Shown: positions 42,532 to 53,287, numbered from the stretch's first letter. The stretch: DNA of 64,000 bases from Staphylococcus aureus (GCF_001027105.1 NZ_CP011526.1:2480001-2544000); one strand, 5' to 3'. Made by a program: numbers and translations. The notes: a model not told the origin generated them from the sequence alone.

Positions 42532-43296
42532 TTAATTGTTATGTTGTATGTGGGATATTTCTAATTGTTCTGTACTCATATGCGCTTTAGGTACTTCAAT
42601 GCAATAATGCGTTTCATGACAGTTTGGACATTCGAATCGACGTGTTGTCGCTGTATGTTTCGCTTTGATAACTGCCCACAAAGATGGTGAGAATATATGC
42701 TGGCAGTTAGGACATAAATAGGCAACCTTTTGTTGGTAATAAAAAGTAACACCAATGCCATAACCAATCATAAATGGTAAAGCAATTAAAAACGGCCATT
42801 TATTTTTCATCAAAATTGCACTTATAATGCTAGAATATTGAATTATTCCTATAATACCAGCACTAATCCAAATGTTACGACGAATACTTTTCATTTCAGC
42901 TGATTTACTCATGACATGCTCTATGTCTTTTAAGTGTGTGATTGGAGACGTCGACGCTTCATTTACGTAATATTGAACATTTTTAATTTTGTTTAATACC
43001 GCTTGTTGCTGTTTAACTTGTTGGTTAATTTCTTGTTGTTTCATAGTTAGTAAAGTATTGAGCGTCTTCAAAGTACCTTCACCTTTTAGCAACATATCTA
43101 TATCGCTTAACGCACAACCTAAATCTTTAAGCAATAAGATTAACTCTAATGTTTGTCGCTGTTGTTCTGTATACACACGACGCTTTCCTTCTGTAAATCC
43201 TTGTGGTTTCAAAATACCTTTGCGATCATAATATTGAATCGTTCGTGTTGTCACATTGCATAATTTTGCGAGTTCTCCAGTCGAATAGTTAGACAT
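42532..43296 (-). CDS. MerR-family regulator with membrane segments and a zinc-ribbon end
   Basis: 254 aa from ATG 43296 with GGAGG eight bases upstream. N-terminal MerR winged helix (STGELAKLCNVTTRTIQYYD ... RRVYTEQQRQTLELI), a coiled-coil dimer helix (about 85-115), two hydrophobic helices (about 140-185) and a C-terminal part with paired Cys-x2-Cys (CPNCQH and CPNCHETHYC), likely a zinc ribbon. The membrane-tethered layout is unusual for MerR. Ligand and targets unknown; it stands alone between gntR and relP. Confidence 0.85.
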   Translation of the reverse strand: MSNYSTGELAKLCNVTTRTIQYYDRKGILKPQGFTEGKRRVYTEQQRQTLELILLLKDLGCALSDIDMLLKGEGTLKTLNTLLTMKQQEINQQVKQQQAVLNKIKNVQYYVNEASTSPITHLKDIEHVMSKSAEMKSIRRNIWISAGIIGIIQYSSIISAILMKNKWPFLIALPFMIGYGIGVTFYYQQKVAYLCPNCQHIFSPSLWAVIKAKHTATTRRFECPNCHETHYCIEVPKAHMSTEQLEISHIQHNN

Positions 43297-43460
43297 AGAT
43301 TCCACCTCCTATAATTACCATAGTTGATGACCCGACGTCACGAGCAAGTACAATTTCCACATTTTAAAGAAATTTATTATACTAGGCGTCTTATTTTTAT
43401 GATTTCGTACCATGTTGATTTACAAACTCACTCAAACTAAGTAACACACCTACTAAACAT

Positions 43461-44201
<741 letters not shown>

Positions 44202-44330
44202 TTATTAAGATAATACTAATACACTATCGAACTTTGGGCTGATACTGAAACAGCACAAAGAAACTCAAACAATTCGAATTATGTATCAAAACCTTCAATT
44301 ACAGGAAGTGATTTTAAAATGATTTAACGC

Positions 44331-44366
44331 AAAAAAACACCTGTTACCGTTATATAGGTACAAGTG
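44331..44366 (-). terminator. Terminator of the YdaT-like gene
   Basis: Imperfect stem CACTTGTACC / GGTAACAGGTG followed on the minus strand by TTTTTTTGCG, just after the stop at 44384. Confidence 0.8.
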
Positions 44367-44383
44367 CTTAATTGATAGAGATG

Positions 44384-44800
44384 TTATACGTCTTTAAATG
44401 ATTCCACAACTTTTGGATGTGGACCATCCATAAGCGGTTCTCTTTGTCGAACGCCACCACTTTGGTTGCCAATTGATTCGCTATCAAAGTACGATTTATC
44501 TTGATTTGATTGTTCTTGAATATGTTCTTCATTATCAGTTGTTGCATATTCACTATCCACCTCTGTTTTTTCCATTGTTGCTGTATGGAATTGTACGAAG
44601 TTCTCTTCTTCTAATGCTTTGATTTCTTCTTTCGATAACGCTCGATACCAATCTTTCGCTTTTTTCGCCGCAATAGGAACAACATCTTTTTCAAGATATC
44701 CTTCTTTTAACATTGCATTCGCAATTTCTATCGCTTTTTGCCGTTTAATTACTTCAAATTCTTTCCATTTTTCGGGGTAACCTTTCATTGTAAAGGGCAT
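44384..44800 (-). CDS. YdaT-like (DUF2188-type) general stress protein
   Basis: 138 aa from ATG 44800 (MPFTMKGYPEKWKEFEVIKR), with GGAGG eight bases upstream. The first 60 residues match the YdaT pattern (YP-x-x-W-x-x-x-x-x-x-x-R-x-KAIEIANAML-x-EGY ... A-x-x-KAKDWYR) of small Bacillus stress proteins; the rest is acidic and disordered. Biochemical function unknown. Monocistronic with its own terminator. Confidence 0.78.
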   Translation of the reverse strand: MPFTMKGYPEKWKEFEVIKRQKAIEIANAMLKEGYLEKDVVPIAAKKAKDWYRALSKEEIKALEEENFVQFHTATMEKTEVDSEYATTDNEEHIQEQSNQDKSYFDSESIGNQSGGVRQREPLMDGPHPKVVESFKDV

Positions 44801-44938
44801 TCCCTTAACCTCCAATATGTTATAATTCATGTTATATACCACCATAATTATAAAATGAAACATATTAAACACAATTTTTTAGACTCCCGTCATAATAACT
44901 TCAGACAAACGTTAGTCTGACCTGATAAATATTTAATT

Positions 44939-46831
44939 TTAAACGTTCTTGTCTCTCTCACGAAAACCATTGTGTTGAATATTCATCATTGCTGATTGAA
45001 TATAATTATACTGTGGTAAATCTGGTAATATCTTTATTTCTAATTCTGTATTTAATTCGAAATGCTTAGCGATGTTTTCAAATATTGCTAAATACTCGCC
45101 CATTAATTGTTCATTTATTGTAAGTCTATCTTCATTAGCCATGGCTCTATTTAACATAAAGCTAATTTCTTCTAATGCGAATAAGCTAGGATAATAATTT
45201 TGAATCAATGTCTTATCACTAAATAATTCACCATTAGCTGCATTATAAACTTGCGTCATGTTATTTAATTTCACAGATAGGTTCATAGCCGTGTTTTTCT
45301 GATACACATCATCTTTATATTGATTTTCAGAAAATAAATAATGAAAGAGCGTTGCTTCTTTACGAACAACTTCAGCCATTACATTAGGAAGCAATGCGGA
45401 TGCGGTACGTTGTCCAAGGACAAATAAACCTATGATTGCAATCACAATACCCATTGCAACGTCAATAACTCTTGGAAACGCAATGTTAATTGTTAAATTC
45501 TGTGATGCTAATCCGTTCATTAAAATAACTTGTATTGTAATAAAAACTACTGCAATCGCATAATTTGCTCCCACCAATGCTTCAGTAAACAATGCTGCAA
45601 TGCCCATTAAAATTACTGCAACAGGTGTTGGTATTGAAAACAACAATATGACTGAAAGTACTAACACACCTAAAATAGTACCTAAACCTCGTGCCATACC
45701 TCTCTCGATTGCATGTATAGTTGATGTTCCTAGTAATATTGTATGTGCAGATAACGGTATCCAGTATGCTTTTTCAAAATCAAACATTAACGCAATAAAT
45801 ATCGCTATCATCATAATCGCTGTATATCTCAATGTATTTCTAAAAACAATAGAGTCTAATGTTAAATTTTGATAAATGCGTTTACTATATAAAGGTTTTC
45901 GCATGTCTGCTTCATACGCAATACGCGCTTCATTTGCATGCACCATTTCATCAATTTTCAATATATGGTTGAATAAATTTTGAAATTCCTCTGTTACTGT
46001 CACTTCTTTTCGCCAATATCTTACATTTTCCTCACTATTATCTAGTTGTGCAATGATATGATCCATCATTTCAATTAACTCATCTGGCAATGGTCGAATT
46101 TGTTTAGCGTTCAACTCTAACAGTTCAGAATAAATCCCTTGGGCAGATGTGTGTAATAATAATAATTTTTGGAAACGTCTACTTAATTTATCGTTACTTG
46201 AAGTAGAAGTGATTAATAATTTATCAGATGCTTTAAAACTATCCACCGCTGTTTTTGCTACTTGTAAAAAAGCAGATTTATCATTATAAGTGTGTAACAA
46301 CTTAGATATGAGTTTAAAATCATTTTGAATTGCTTGTTCTTCAGCTTTGTTTTTAGAAAATACGATCGTGATTAACACCATCATAGTGGCAAGTATACCG
46401 CCTACTAAAATCGCAAAGCCTCTATATAATGCTTCTTCGGGAGCTATAGGTAAGTTAATGGGTAGACTGAATGTCACAATGAAGAATGTCGATGACGGTC
46501 CAGCTATTTTTAAGGCAGTAAATATATAAAATGGTATAACCGTAACAATTAATAATGTCATTCCAAAAACGAGTGGCGTTTTGGCTGTTAGCGTACCAAG
46601 CATCATACATATTGCAAACGCTAAATTACAAATTATTACAGTTCGCAGCTTAGATCGCGACGGACCTTTAAAAACATAAATATGGGCTAGTGTTCCGGTT
46701 GCAACTAATAATCCAAATTGGAAATTACCACATAAGTAACCGATTATTGCAGGAATAATCATTAACAGTCCCTGTCTTACACCTTTATAAAAGTCTAAGT
46801 TAAGTCGATTGATTTTTATGAGTGATGTCAA
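44939..46831 (-). CDS. FUSC-family membrane protein, start uncertain
   Basis: About 630 aa. Two blocks of membrane helices (about 20-165 and 360-500) separated by a soluble helical part, the layout of FUSC/ArAE-type (YccS-like) proteins, a family thought to export aromatic acids or similar. The best Shine-Dalgarno (AAAGGAG) precedes an ATG at 46842 that is out of frame and meets TGA after four codons; that stop overlaps an in-frame TTG at 46831 (TTGA), used here. One more T in the T5 tract would put the ATG in frame. The frame also extends upstream to 46963 without a good start signal. Monocistronic. Confidence 0.75.
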   Translation of the reverse strand: MTSLIKINRLNLDFYKGVRQGLLMIIPAIIGYLCGNFQFGLLVATGTLAHIYVFKGPSRSKLRTVIICNLAFAICMMLGTLTAKTPLVFGMTLLIVTVIPFYIFTALKIAGPSSTFFIVTFSLPINLPIAPEEALYRGFAILVGGILATMMVLITIVFSKNKAEEQAIQNDFKLISKLLHTYNDKSAFLQVAKTAVDSFKASDKLLITSTSSNDKLSRRFQKLLLLHTSAQGIYSELLELNAKQIRPLPDELIEMMDHIIAQLDNSEENVRYWRKEVTVTEEFQNLFNHILKIDEMVHANEARIAYEADMRKPLYSKRIYQNLTLDSIVFRNTLRYTAIMMIAIFIALMFDFEKAYWIPLSAHTILLGTSTIHAIERGMARGLGTILGVLVLSVILLFSIPTPVAVILMGIAALFTEALVGANYAIAVVFITIQVILMNGLASQNLTINIAFPRVIDVAMGIVIAIIGLFVLGQRTASALLPNVMAEVVRKEATLFHYLFSENQYKDDVYQKNTAMNLSVKLNNMTQVYNAANGELFSDKTLIQNYYPSLFALEEISFMLNRAMANEDRLTINEQLMGEYLAIFENIAKHFELNTELEIKILPDLPQYNYIQSAMMNIQHNGFRERDKNV

Positions 46832-47195
46832 AAAGATGTCATTTCGACTTCTCCTTTCCTTGTCAAAATATTTCCATAATCTTTTTATTAGCATAGTTAA
46901 AATGAATTTGTTGCTATAAATTTTAATTACGCAACATATGTCATTATAACACCTTATGCTCAATTATCTAAATTTAAAAACTTTTAAAGTCCAATTAAAA
47001 TTAATTTCTAATGTTATTTAACATCGTTGAACCTTTGGTCGCCCACCTTTGCGCTAGTTAAAATTTATATGTACTTTTACAAGCGTTACCTGACTAATGT
47101 TTTAAAACCTTATTTCTTTACATATATCATTTCAATAACTTCATTTTCATCTTAAACCATATCTGTTTTAAAAAGTTTCAATTTCAACGCAAAAA

Positions 47196-47232
47196 AAGCA
47201 ATAAGCCCCAACTATGTGAAAGCTTACTGCTT
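47196..47232 (-). terminator. Terminator of the MFS gene at 47240
   Basis: Stem AAGCAGTAAGC / GCTTATTGCTT (minus strand) followed by TTTTTGCG. Confidence 0.85.
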
Positions 47233-47239
47233 GTTTAAA

Positions 47240-48517
47240 TTATTTTTCTATTGCTTTATCATCACTAACAATTAAAGGTTGATCTGGTTTCACATAGAAC
47301 CACATAATCACAGCGATTACTGCTGGAACGATTAACAATTGGAATGTCATTGTCCAACCCAAATGTTCTACGAATAGACCTGCTAATAGCGGACTGATTA
47401 ATGCACCTATATTACCCCATAAGTTCATCCACCCTGATACTGTACCAGAGAAGTTACGTCCTAAGTCAGTTGCTGCAGCCCAACTCATACCCATTGAAAT
47501 ACCGATACCACCAAGACCTAGTGATAACCAGAAAATACTTACATATAAATTTCCTGTGCGTACAGCAAAGATAATTGAAACTGCAAACACAATAAATCCT
47601 GCAATTGCAATTACACCTCTAGCTACGAATTTTGAACGACCTAATCCTAATACACGGTCAGAAATTGCACCTGCTGATAAGATTAAGAAGAACATTAATA
47701 ACCAAGGTAATGAACTAATGCTCATTTCTTTAAAGTTAACGTGGAATACTTCTGTTAAATACGTCGGTAACCAAATTAAGAATAATGTAATGATAAATTG
47801 TACAACAAAGTATTGAATTGCAATTGCATAGAAGCTAAAACGTTTAAAGAAATCATTCCATGGTGGTGATGACTTTTCAGTAGCTACGATATCACGATTT
47901 TCCATAATGAAACGTTTCTCCGCTTCATTAACCATTCTATGTTGCTCAGGTAAGTCTTTGGCAATAATCGCCCATAATACAGCCATTAAAATACCTACTG
48001 CACCAAAAATGTAAAATACTGCTTGCCAGTTAAATGCGTTAACAATAGCAATTGTAACTATTGGTGCTAATACAGGTCCGAAATATGATCCTGCTAATAA
48101 TGCACTTGATGCTCTACCTTTTTCATTTTTAGAGAACCAAAATGAATTAAACACAGCATTAGAAGGGTACATTGGCGCCTCACCTACACCAAATAAGAAT
48201 CTCACTAAATAAATTAAACCGTGGTTCTTAATCATACCCGTTAAGATTGTAAATGCACTCCACCAAACTAATGCAATTGTAATCATCTTACGTGGACCGA
48301 ATTTTTCAGCCAACATCCCCGATGGTACTTGCATTAATGCATAACCTAGAGAGAAGAATGATGCCAATAAACCAAATTGTGGTTTTGTCATCCCTAAATC
48401 ATCCATCATTTGCTTAGCGATATATGAAATGTTTGCTCTATCCATATACGCAATAACCCCAATAAAGAAGAACGCAAGCGCGAACATCCACCTTACGTTA
48501 GTTCGTTTTTCCTTCAT
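47240..48517 (-). CDS. MFS transporter of the anion:cation symporter type (glucarate/hexuronate-like)
   Basis: 425 aa with 12 membrane helices. AYMDRANISYIAKQMMDDLG and GYALMQVPSGMLAEKFGPRK at the N-terminus mark the ACS family (GudP, ExuT, sialic-acid and phthalate carriers). Substrate probably a sugar acid, but this is not readable. Single gene with its own terminator. Confidence 0.88.
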   Translation of the reverse strand: MKEKRTNVRWMFALAFFFIGVIAYMDRANISYIAKQMMDDLGMTKPQFGLLASFFSLGYALMQVPSGMLAEKFGPRKMITIALVWWSAFTILTGMIKNHGLIYLVRFLFGVGEAPMYPSNAVFNSFWFSKNEKGRASSALLAGSYFGPVLAPIVTIAIVNAFNWQAVFYIFGAVGILMAVLWAIIAKDLPEQHRMVNEAEKRFIMENRDIVATEKSSPPWNDFFKRFSFYAIAIQYFVVQFIITLFLIWLPTYLTEVFHVNFKEMSISSLPWLLMFFLILSAGAISDRVLGLGRSKFVARGVIAIAGFIVFAVSIIFAVRTGNLYVSIFWLSLGLGGIGISMGMSWAAATDLGRNFSGTVSGWMNLWGNIGALISPLLAGLFVEHLGWTMTFQLLIVPAVIAVIMWFYVKPDQPLIVSDDKAIEK

Positions 48518-49063
48518 AACTATTCCTACTTCCCTAATTAATTTTTTAAAACTTACCCTGAAACGTTAAAATTTTCGGACATCTGGCATGTCCACCCCTA
48601 CTTTGTCACAAAATTGTACCAAAGTTATTTTTTATAATATTATCAGACATGGAAAGCGTTTACAATAGAATCTATAAAAATTTTATTAAATTCCGCTTAA
48701 CTTTTGCTATTAAAACGATATAAAGGAACTTTTAGTTACATAGTAGCCTATCGTTTGTTAATTAAAAATACTGCAATCCTAGTGTTTTAAAACGTATATT
48801 GCAGGCTTTCTTACATATTCGACATTCATTTTAAATTGCATATAACTACATTAACCATTCATTGTGCAGCGCCTGTTGTTTAGATGATCATTTATTGACT
48901 TTTTGCTCTTATAGCAAGCAATTTTTTGATTTATTGCTTATAATACATTTTAAGACAAATGTTTGTTTCAACATCGCATGCGACATCATTAATTATTCAT
49001 TTGAATTTATCCAGTTTCTATTTGTCTGCAATTGCTGAAAATTAAAGGAGCTTATTTTTAATA
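48518..49063. other. 546-bp intergenic region with one orphan hairpin
   Basis: Holds the divergent promoters of the MFS and DedA genes. At 48771-48804 CTGCAAT/ATTGCAG arms around 20 bases form a hairpin followed by TATTTTTAA on the minus strand; there is no gene it would serve, so a small RNA ending there is possible but unsupported by a promoter. No ORF is seen. Confidence 0.5.
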
Positions 49064-49675
49064 ATGGAACAAATTATCACTGAATTTATTAGCCGTTTTG
49101 GGTATGCAGCCATTTTTATATTAATTTTATTAGAAAATGTACTACCTATCGTACCATCGGAAATTATTCTGACATTTGCTGGTCTTATGTCTGTTAAATC
49201 ACATTTATCAATTTTAACTTTATTTATTATTGCAACTATCGCATCGTTTATAGGGCTGTTAATTTTATATTATATCTGCCGTTTGATTTCAGAAGAACGT
49301 CTATATCGTTTTATTGATCGACACGGTAAGTGGATTAAATTGAAAAGTAAGGATTTAAAGCGAGCAAATGATTGGTTTAAAAAGTATGGCGTATGGGCTG
49401 TATTTATCTGTCGTTTCATACCTGTATTACGTGTATTGATTACCATTCCAGCTGGTGTAAACCGCATGAATGTTGTGACATTTACCGTTATTTCATTAAT
49501 AGGTACTACAATCTGGAATTTCGGTTTAATTTTACTAGGACGCACTTTGAGCGATAGCTTTGGTATGTTGATGACTGGTCTTCATACATATTCACGTATT
49601 ATGTATGTTGTCATCATTATCGCAGTCATTTACTTTGCTATACGTTACATTGGCAAACGTAAGAGAGTAAAATAA
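49064..49675 (+). CDS. DedA-family membrane protein
   Basis: 203 aa integral membrane protein with four to five hydrophobic segments. DedA/VTT features: ENVLPIVPSEIILTFAGLM (glycine/proline-rich re-entrant start), FKKYGVWAVFICRFIPVLRV with the FxxRFxPxxR motif, and IPAGVNRMN. DedA proteins act in lipid-carrier (undecaprenyl phosphate) or phospholipid flipping. AAAGGAG lies 13 bases before the ATG, a rather long spacing. Confidence 0.9.
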   Translation: MEQIITEFISRFGYAAIFILILLENVLPIVPSEIILTFAGLMSVKSHLSILTLFIIATIASFIGLLILYYICRLISEERLYRFIDRHGKWIKLKSKDLKRANDWFKKYGVWAVFICRFIPVLRVLITIPAGVNRMNVVTFTVISLIGTTIWNFGLILLGRTLSDSFGMLMTGLHTYSRIMYVVIIIAVIYFAIRYIGKRKRVK

Positions 49676-49720
49676 TATTGTTGTTAGCATAAAGGCATGA
49701 ATTTTAAATTTCTATAAACA

Positions 49721-49765
49721 AAAAGCAGTGAATCATTCCATCTATTGAAATGATTCACTGCTTTT
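49721..49765. terminator. Bidirectional terminator between dedA and the MFS gene
   Basis: Perfect stem AAAAGCAGTGAATCATT / AATGATTCACTGCTTTT, T-run on both sides, between convergent genes. Confidence 0.92.
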
Positions 49766-49771
49766 TTAAGT

Positions 49772-50935
49772 TTATTTGGCATACTTTAGCTGAAAGTCAA
49801 CTATCTTTATATAAAGAAATATTACTATTAACATGATAGTTATAGTTGTGAAGTAAAAGGCTACCAACGGCTGAGAAATGATACCAATTAATAATGCACC
49901 GACAGTCATTCCAATATATCTCACAAAATTAAATACACCTAGCACTTTCCCTTTTATATGTTCAAACCTTTTAGAAATTATAGTAGACAGCAAAGCTGGC
50001 ACAATACCAACACAAGTACCTAATATAAATATAATTACTGATAATATAATTACATTTGATTCGTTTAACCATCCAAACAATAACGTAAATATAGCAAATC
50101 CAGTTATAGTAACACGAAGTATCATTATTTCATTATATTTTTTTGAAAATCGCTTATAAAATAAACTTCCTAATATAACACTAACAGTAATAGGTAAAAA
50201 CAAAACTCCTGATATTCCAACGCCTATATCATAGGTATTATTTAATAATGTTGGTAAATAAACTAATATTGAAAAGTACGTAAAAAATATTAAAAATCCC
50301 AATGTCACTAAAGTAATAAACACTTTATCGGTCAAATATTTTTCTTCAATTTTTTCAGTTAATTTTACAATCCCTTTTTCAACATTTGGAATATCAATAA
50401 AAAAGATAATCAAAAATAATACGATAGATATAACGAGCAAAAAACTAAAAATACCAATATAATCCCATCTTGCACCTAAAGTACTCCCTAAGATTGGTGC
50501 CAAAGCTGGTGCACATGATAAAAATATTTGATAGTTCGCCATAGCTTGAGCTCTACCATTATCTGTACTTAGTTTGGCTAATAAAGTTAAAGTCACGAGA
50601 GGAATAATTCCGCAACCAATTGCTTGAAATAACCTTGATATAGCAAATAATATAAAGTTATGTGTCACTGCACAAATAAAGCTAGATATGATTACTATTC
50701 CCAATCCCGTTAAAAGTACTTTTTTCGAATCACGAGAATCTATACTTCTACCAAGTACAATTTGCATAACTGCAACGATAAATATAAAACCGCCAACTGT
50801 CGCATTTATCCAAAATAGTGGTACTTGAAAATCGTCATATAGTCTCGGAATAATAGGCGTGTATATGTTTTGAATCAATGATGCGAAAAATGCTAAAAAT
50901 CCTAGAATATATAATCTGATATTACTATTAATCAT
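49772..50935 (-). CDS. MFS drug-resistance transporter
   Basis: 387 aa, 12 membrane helices, Bcr/CflA-TetA-like efflux family: PIIPRLYDDFQVPLFWINAT at the start, GRSIDSRDSKKVLLTG (motif A) and RLFQAIGCGIIPLVT. It overlaps the upstream MarR gene by 8 bases and shares its operator, so it is a regulated efflux system. Substrate unknown. Confidence 0.88.
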   Translation of the reverse strand: MINSNIRLYILGFLAFFASLIQNIYTPIIPRLYDDFQVPLFWINATVGGFIFIVAVMQIVLGRSIDSRDSKKVLLTGLGIVIISSFICAVTHNFILFAISRLFQAIGCGIIPLVTLTLLAKLSTDNGRAQAMANYQIFLSCAPALAPILGSTLGARWDYIGIFSFLLVISIVLFLIIFFIDIPNVEKGIVKLTEKIEEKYLTDKVFITLVTLGFLIFFTYFSILVYLPTLLNNTYDIGVGISGVLFLPITVSVILGSLFYKRFSKKYNEIMILRVTITGFAIFTLLFGWLNESNVIILSVIIFILGTCVGIVPALLSTIISKRFEHIKGKVLGVFNFVRYIGMTVGALLIGIISQPLVAFYFTTITIMLIVIFLYIKIVDFQLKYAK

Positions 50936-51392
50936 TTAAACCATCTTCTTTTTTTAATTCTTCTATACTACGGTTTAAAAACTCTATAATAACTGCCATT
51001 TCATCATCATCAAAGACTTTAAGTACCTCTTCATATTTTTTTACCGATTTTTCATGTAATTCATCATGTATATAAGATAATTTTTTTCCTTTTTGTGTTA
51101 ATGAATAATTAACTTCTCTTTTGTTAAATTCATTGTGCGATTCAACTACTAAGTCTTTCGCTAAAAGTTTTTTTATCGATTTAGTAATTGCTGGTTTTGA
51201 TACATTTAACATTTCAGACAAAAATTTATTATTCACTTTATCATTATTATCAATCAACTCTATGATATGAAATTGTGTTAGAGATAAATCTAGTTCCTCA
51301 TTTTCCTTTTTATACTGTCTTCTTTTATCGGCATTTTCTCTTTCTATAATAAATTGTTGTAATTTTAAAATAACTTCTCTCTTCATATCCAC
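50928..51392 (-). CDS. MarR-family transcriptional regulator
   Basis: 154 aa, winged helix with NKFLSEMLNVSKPAITKSIK as recognition helix and the wing LVVESHNEFNKREVNYSLTQKG. First gene of a two-gene operon with the overlapping MFS transporter. The start is taken as GTG 51392 (AGGAGG seven bases upstream); an ATG two codons later is also possible. A perfect palindrome lies between promoter and start, so autoregulation is likely. Confidence 0.88.
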   Translation of the reverse strand: MDMKREVILKLQQFIIERENADKRRQYKKENEELDLSLTQFHIIELIDNNDKVNNKFLSEMLNVSKPAITKSIKKLLAKDLVVESHNEFNKREVNYSLTQKGKKLSYIHDELHEKSVKKYEEVLKVFDDDEMAVIIEFLNRSIEELKKEDGLND

Positions 51393-51411
51393 TATTATTC
51401 CTCCTCTTCAT

Positions 51412-51459
51412 TAGTTAACCGGTTAACTATATTATTGTTGTCACTCCCATTTTTGTCAA
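51412..51459 (-). promoter_or_regulatory. Promoter and operator of the MarR-MFS operon
   Basis: Minus strand TTGACA (51459-51454), 17-base spacer, AATAAT (51436-51431), immediately followed by the perfect 18-bp palindrome TAGTTAACCGGTTAACTA (51412-51429), an ideal roadblock/start-site operator for the encoded MarR protein. Confidence 0.85.
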
Positions 51460-51819
51460 ATATTGTTGTAATTAACATATATTTACTTAGTTATGCACCA
51501 TTTATTCCGCATTTCACAAATCCACCTATAATACAAACTATCATTTTAAATAAGCAGAATTTACCCTGTCTTCCACACAAATTGTTTTCGACACTTTAAT
51601 GTGCCTACTATCCAAAAAAGTTACTCATAACAAATTGCGCATTTTAATAAATGTAGCAATGCCATTTGCATGCTGCAAAAATACTCGTATTCATATTTAT
51701 GTTTTATATTATTAAAGTTTTTTAAATCCATATTTTTATAACACTTGCTATGTGATAAAATTAATTTTATATATAAAATCTTAAGATTCAGATTATTTAA
51801 TAGCAAAGGAGATAGTGAT
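51460..51819. other. Intergenic region upstream of the ABC transporter
   Basis: About 360 AT-rich bases between divergent operons, containing the ABC promoter (not placed). No ORF with a start signal and no strong hairpin. Confidence 0.45.
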
Positions 51820-52515
51820 ATGGATGTTTTAACAATAGAACATTTAACAAAGAAGATAGGCAACAAAACGATTCTCGAAGATGTATCATTTAAGCTGAAA
51901 CGCGGACAAATAGTTGGTCTCGTTGGAGCGAATGGTGCAGGTAAAACAACTTTAATGAAAGTTATATTAGGTTACTCTAGTTTCCAAAGCGGGAATTTTA
52001 ATGTTATTAACAGCAAGGACAGCAAAAGCAATATCGGCGCATTGATTGAAAATCCAGGAATATATCCTTTTATGTCTGGATATGAAAACTTGAAGTTATT
52101 GAATGAATCAAAAAACACTCAAGATATCGATAAAATTGTCTCACAACTTCATATGGATGAATACATTCATAAAAAAGCTAAAACGTATTCTCTTGGTATG
52201 AAACAAAAATTAGGAATTGCTATAGCATTTTTAAATAAACCTCAATTCATTATCTTAGATGAACCAATGAATGGCTTAGATCCAAAAGCTGTGCGAGATG
52301 TACGTGAATTGATTGTCCAAAAAGCGCAAGAAGGTGTTACTTTCTTAATTTCGAGTCATATTTTAAGTGAATTAGTTAAAATCACAAACTCTATCCTTAT
52401 TATTAACAAAGGTAAAATTGTTACAGAAACATCGGAAGAAGAACTTAAACAATTTAAAGATAATGATTTAGAAAATGTATTACTAGAAATCATAGAAAGG
52501 GAGGACCAAGCATAA
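51820..52515 (+). CDS. ABC transporter ATP-binding protein (bacitracin/lantibiotic type)
   Basis: 231 aa from ATG 51820, AAAGGAG eight bases upstream; a longer frame to 51745 lacks support. Walker A GANGAGKTT (near 36-44), signature YSLGMKQKLG, Walker B FIILDEPMNGLDP and the H-loop SSHILSE. The DrrA/BcrA-like type that works with a separate ABC-2 permease, here the next gene, one base after the stop. Confidence 0.92.
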   Translation: MDVLTIEHLTKKIGNKTILEDVSFKLKRGQIVGLVGANGAGKTTLMKVILGYSSFQSGNFNVINSKDSKSNIGALIENPGIYPFMSGYENLKLLNESKNTQDIDKIVSQLHMDEYIHKKAKTYSLGMKQKLGIAIAFLNKPQFIILDEPMNGLDPKAVRDVRELIVQKAQEGVTFLISSHILSELVKITNSILIINKGKIVTETSEEELKQFKDNDLENVLLEIIEREDQA

Positions 52516-52516
52516 A

Positions 52517-53287
52517 ATGGGAACTTTAATTAAACAAGAATGTTTCAAATTATTTAAAAAGAAATCAACTTTTATCGCACCTATTGTCTTTATTCTACTA
52601 ATGGTTGCTCAAGGTTATATTGCTACAAAATACAATGAAATTTTTACGCCACAGGAATCTTTCACATCTGCTTATAATGGTTTTTCATGGTTTGCATTTT
52701 TATTAATTATTCAAGCAAGTACAATCATTTCAATGGAATTTCATTACGGTACGATTAAAAATTTACTCTATCGTGAATATTCAAGAACAACTATGATTGT
52801 TAGCAAAATCATCACATTATTTATTATTTCTTTAATTTATTTTGTTATTACAATTATTGCTTCAATTGTTATTGGGTCTTTATTCTTTAATGATTTAAAT
52901 ATATTTGAAAGTAGCGGTAATCAATTATCTTTATTGAATCAATTATTATTAGTTAGTTTAGGCACATTTGTTGGCGTTTGGTTAGTTTTAAGCTTAACGT
53001 TGCTATTATCATCTGCAACAAATTCAACGGGAGTAGCCATTGCTGTAGGTATTGTTTTTTATTTTGCAAGTTCTATTTTAGCAGTTATTCAAACGGCACT
53101 TTTAGAAAAAATAGACTGGCTAAAGTGGAATCCTATTAATATGATGAATATTATGCTTCAAACAGTTGAAAAAGGCTTTAGTAAGTCGACAAAATTAGAA
53201 CTTCATGAATTGTTTATTGGTAATATTGCTTATATTTCTATTTTCTTAATACTTGTAGTATTTATTTTCAAGAAGAAAAATATTTAG
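52517..53287 (+). CDS. ABC-2 type permease
   Basis: 256 aa with six membrane helices, the partner of the ATP-binding protein immediately upstream. N-terminal cytoplasmic start (MGTLIKQECFKLFKKKSTFI) and EFHYGTIKNLLYREYSRTTM are typical of ABC-2 permeases in peptide-antibiotic resistance. Substrate unknown. Confidence 0.9.
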   Translation: MGTLIKQECFKLFKKKSTFIAPIVFILLMVAQGYIATKYNEIFTPQESFTSAYNGFSWFAFLLIIQASTIISMEFHYGTIKNLLYREYSRTTMIVSKIITLFIISLIYFVITIIASIVIGSLFFNDLNIFESSGNQLSLLNQLLLVSLGTFVGVWLVLSLTLLLSSATNSTGVAIAVGIVFYFASSILAVIQTALLEKIDWLKWNPINMMNIMLQTVEKGFSKSTKLELHELFIGNIAYISIFLILVVFIFKKKNI

